Positions 62,597 through 64,000 of a DNA stretch of 64,000 bases are shown one piece after another. The stretch lies in the NCBI GenBank assembly GCA_009840305.1, contig VXNY01000007.1, positions 1 to 64,000 of the forward strand, in the 5' to 3' direction. A model generated the notes under the pieces. The model made no database searches and was not told the origin of the DNA. It was given only the letters and a program-made list of their open reading frames with translations. This DNA comes from Gammaproteobacteria bacterium (lineage in GTDB: Bacteria > Pseudomonadota > Gammaproteobacteria > Pseudomonadales > Azotimanducaceae). Numbering within the stretch: position 1 is the first letter of the stretch; each line of letters opens with the position of its first letter. The translations under genes and the position numbers were made by a program.

Positions 62597-64000
62597 ATGT
62601 ATCAAAGAGAACCCACACAAAGCACCACTACTGCAACTATAGGTCATTTCATTGGAGGTAAGGTCATACACCGCTCCGGTCGAACCTTACCAATCGAAGA
62701 TCCAGCGACCGGCAGCACTATCCGGGTCGCGGAACTAGCAGATAGCGACACTGTAGATGAAGCGGTCAATTTCGCGCAAAAAGCCTTTTCAGAGTGGCGA
62801 GCTACAACTCCTTTGAAACGTGCGCGGGTCATGTTCAAATTTAAGCAACTCTTGGAAGAGAATGCTGATGAAATTTGCAAACTCATTACTGAAGAACACG
62901 GTAAAACTTTAGAAGACGCAAGAGGAGAATTACAAAGAGGTATCGAAGTTGTTGAATATGCCTGTGGAATCCCTGAACTTCTTAAAGGTGAGCACACTCC
63001 GAGTGTGGGTACGAATATCGACAGCTGGTCTCAGTTTCAACCTCTAGGTGTCTCAGCGGGTATCACACCATTTAATTTTCCGGCAATGGTGCCGATGTGG
63101 ATGTATCCCATTGCTATTGCGTGCGGAAACGCCTTCGTACTCAAACCTTCCGAGCTTGATCCTTCAGCTTCGATGTTCTGCGCGACTTTACTTCGAGACG
63201 CAGGCCTTCCGGACGGCGTGTTCAACATTGTTAACGGAGACCGCGAAACGGTGGATGCGCTTCTAGCTAATCCCATAGTCCAGAGTATCAGCTTTGTTGG
63301 ATCAACCCCAGTCGCGGAACACGTATATGTGACCGGTACCAAGAATGGAAAACGTGTGCAAGCTCTGGGTGGCGCGAAGAACCATGCTATCGTCATGCCG
63401 GATGCGGATATGGATCAGGCAGCCAACGCCACGTTAGGTGCTGCCTACGGTTCTTGTGGTGAAAGATGTATGGCTATATCCGTCGTCGTATGCGTAGGAG
63501 AAGAAACCGCCTCTGAGTTCATCTCCAACATTCAACAAGGTCTAAATAACTTAACCGTAGACAGCGGGTTTAGTTCTGATAGCGACATGGGACCCCTCAT
63601 CTCAGACAGACACTTAGAACGAGTGCGAGATTACATTGAACTAGGAGTTGATGAAGGTGCTGAATTAGTGGTGGACGGGCGGAATCTGGTCGTTAGCGGC
63701 CACGAGAAAGGACATTTCCTGGGACCGTGTTTGTTCGATCGAGTCAATCCAAGCATGCGTATTTACCAAGACGAAATATTCGGTCCTGTTCTTTGTGTCG
63801 TTCGTGCTCACACACAAGAAGAAGCAATGGCAATAGTCGACGAACACCCTTACGGTAATGGCACATGTATCTTCACCCGCGATGGCGAAGCTGCACGTTT
63901 CTTTGCGGAAAACATCAAAGTGGGAATGGTTGGGATCAACGTTCCGTTGCCTGTTCCTGCGGCGGTTCATAGTTTTGGAGGCTGGAAACGATCGTTATTT
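62597..64000 (+). CDS. mmsA: Methylmalonate-semialdehyde dehydrogenase (CoA-acylating), 3' end outside the window
   Basis: 468 residues visible of an expected ~500. NAD- and CoA-dependent oxidation of (methyl)malonate semialdehyde to propionyl- or acetyl-CoA in valine and inositol breakdown. ATG 62597 follows GAGGGGAAG. Signatures are FIGGKVIHRSGRTLPIEDPA, GITPFNFPAMVPMWMYPIAI (typical of this subfamily), VQALGGAKNHAIVMPDAD and catalytic Cys291 in GERCMAISVVV. The frame is still open at 64000 within VPAAVHSFGGWKRSLF. Confidence 0.93.
   Translation, partial: MYQREPTQSTTTATIGHFIGGKVIHRSGRTLPIEDPATGSTIRVAELADSDTVDEAVNFAQKAFSEWRATTPLKRARVMFKFKQLLEENADEICKLITEEHGKTLEDARGELQRGIEVVEYACGIPELLKGEHTPSVGTNIDSWSQFQPLGVSAGITPFNFPAMVPMWMYPIAIACGNAFVLKPSELDPSASMFCATLLRDAGLPDGVFNIVNGDRETVDALLANPIVQSISFVGSTPVAEHVYVTGTKNGKRVQALGGAKNHAIVMPDADMDQAANATLGAAYGSCGERCMAISVVVCVGEETASEFISNIQQGLNNLTVDSGFSSDSDMGPLISDRHLERVRDYIELGVDEGAELVVDGRNLVVSGHEKGHFLGPCLFDRVNPSMRIYQDEIFGPVLCVVRAHTQEEAMAIVDEHPYGNGTCIFTRDGEAARFFAENIKVGMVGINVPLPVPAAVHSFGGWKRSLF

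Overview
The window is chromosomal DNA of a Gram-negative bacterium. Outer-membrane beta-barrels, lipoproteins, a TonB-type protein, and the gene set gshB, tonB, yqgE, ruvX, yggS, proC, yggT, rdgB, hemW all point to a gammaproteobacterium, with base composition a little under 50% GC. I cannot name a genus. No rRNA, tRNA, CRISPR array or intact insertion sequence was seen.

Layout. 1-13.6 kb: an accessory region rich in small secreted beta-barrel proteins (three in a tandem array), lipoproteins and small membrane proteins. Several of its genes are visibly decaying: an M48 lipoprotein frameshifted in a T tract, a barrel gene without start codon and with an early stop, and a truncated FxLYD-type lipoprotein. 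13.7-21.6 kb: an isoprenylcysteine-methyltransferase-like gene, then a compact operon of a small toxin-like protein, a YgiT/MqsA-type zinc-finger HTH protein and a KGGVGR-type ParA-like ATPase with TPRs, followed by a protein with a possible restriction-endonuclease-like core. A DUF2779 nuclease follows on the other strand. 21.8-28.4 kb: two HExxH lipoproteins (one broken by a stop), an ARPP-1-type protein, an NCS2 permease with an extra C-terminal domain and a YciI-like protein.

28.4-31.0 kb holds what I regard as the most interesting system: a minus-strand RiPP locus. It consists of a precursor with four exact 16-residue repeats around GGNFVSAPPG, an FxsB-like radical SAM/SPASM maturase and a protein with the HxD...H signature of 2OG-Fe(II) oxygenases. 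It resembles cyclophane-forming RiPP systems.

31.2-39.8 kb: glyA, a Yip1-like membrane protein, a Fic protein with a degenerate active-site motif behind a perfect 13-bp inverted repeat, a phytoene-desaturase-like oxidoreductase, then gshB and tonB. 39.8-57.5 kb: a block that splits the gshB-tonB-yqgE-ruvX cluster seen in Pseudomonas and relatives. It carries a 1998-residue subtilisin-like protease, beta-barrels, a cadherin-like lipoprotein, a heterodimeric ABC exporter and a chimeric relic built from pieces of the last two. 57.6-64.0 kb: tightly packed housekeeping genes yqgE, ruvX, yggS, proC, yggT, rdgB, hemW, and a methylmalonate-semialdehyde dehydrogenase gene cut by the window end.
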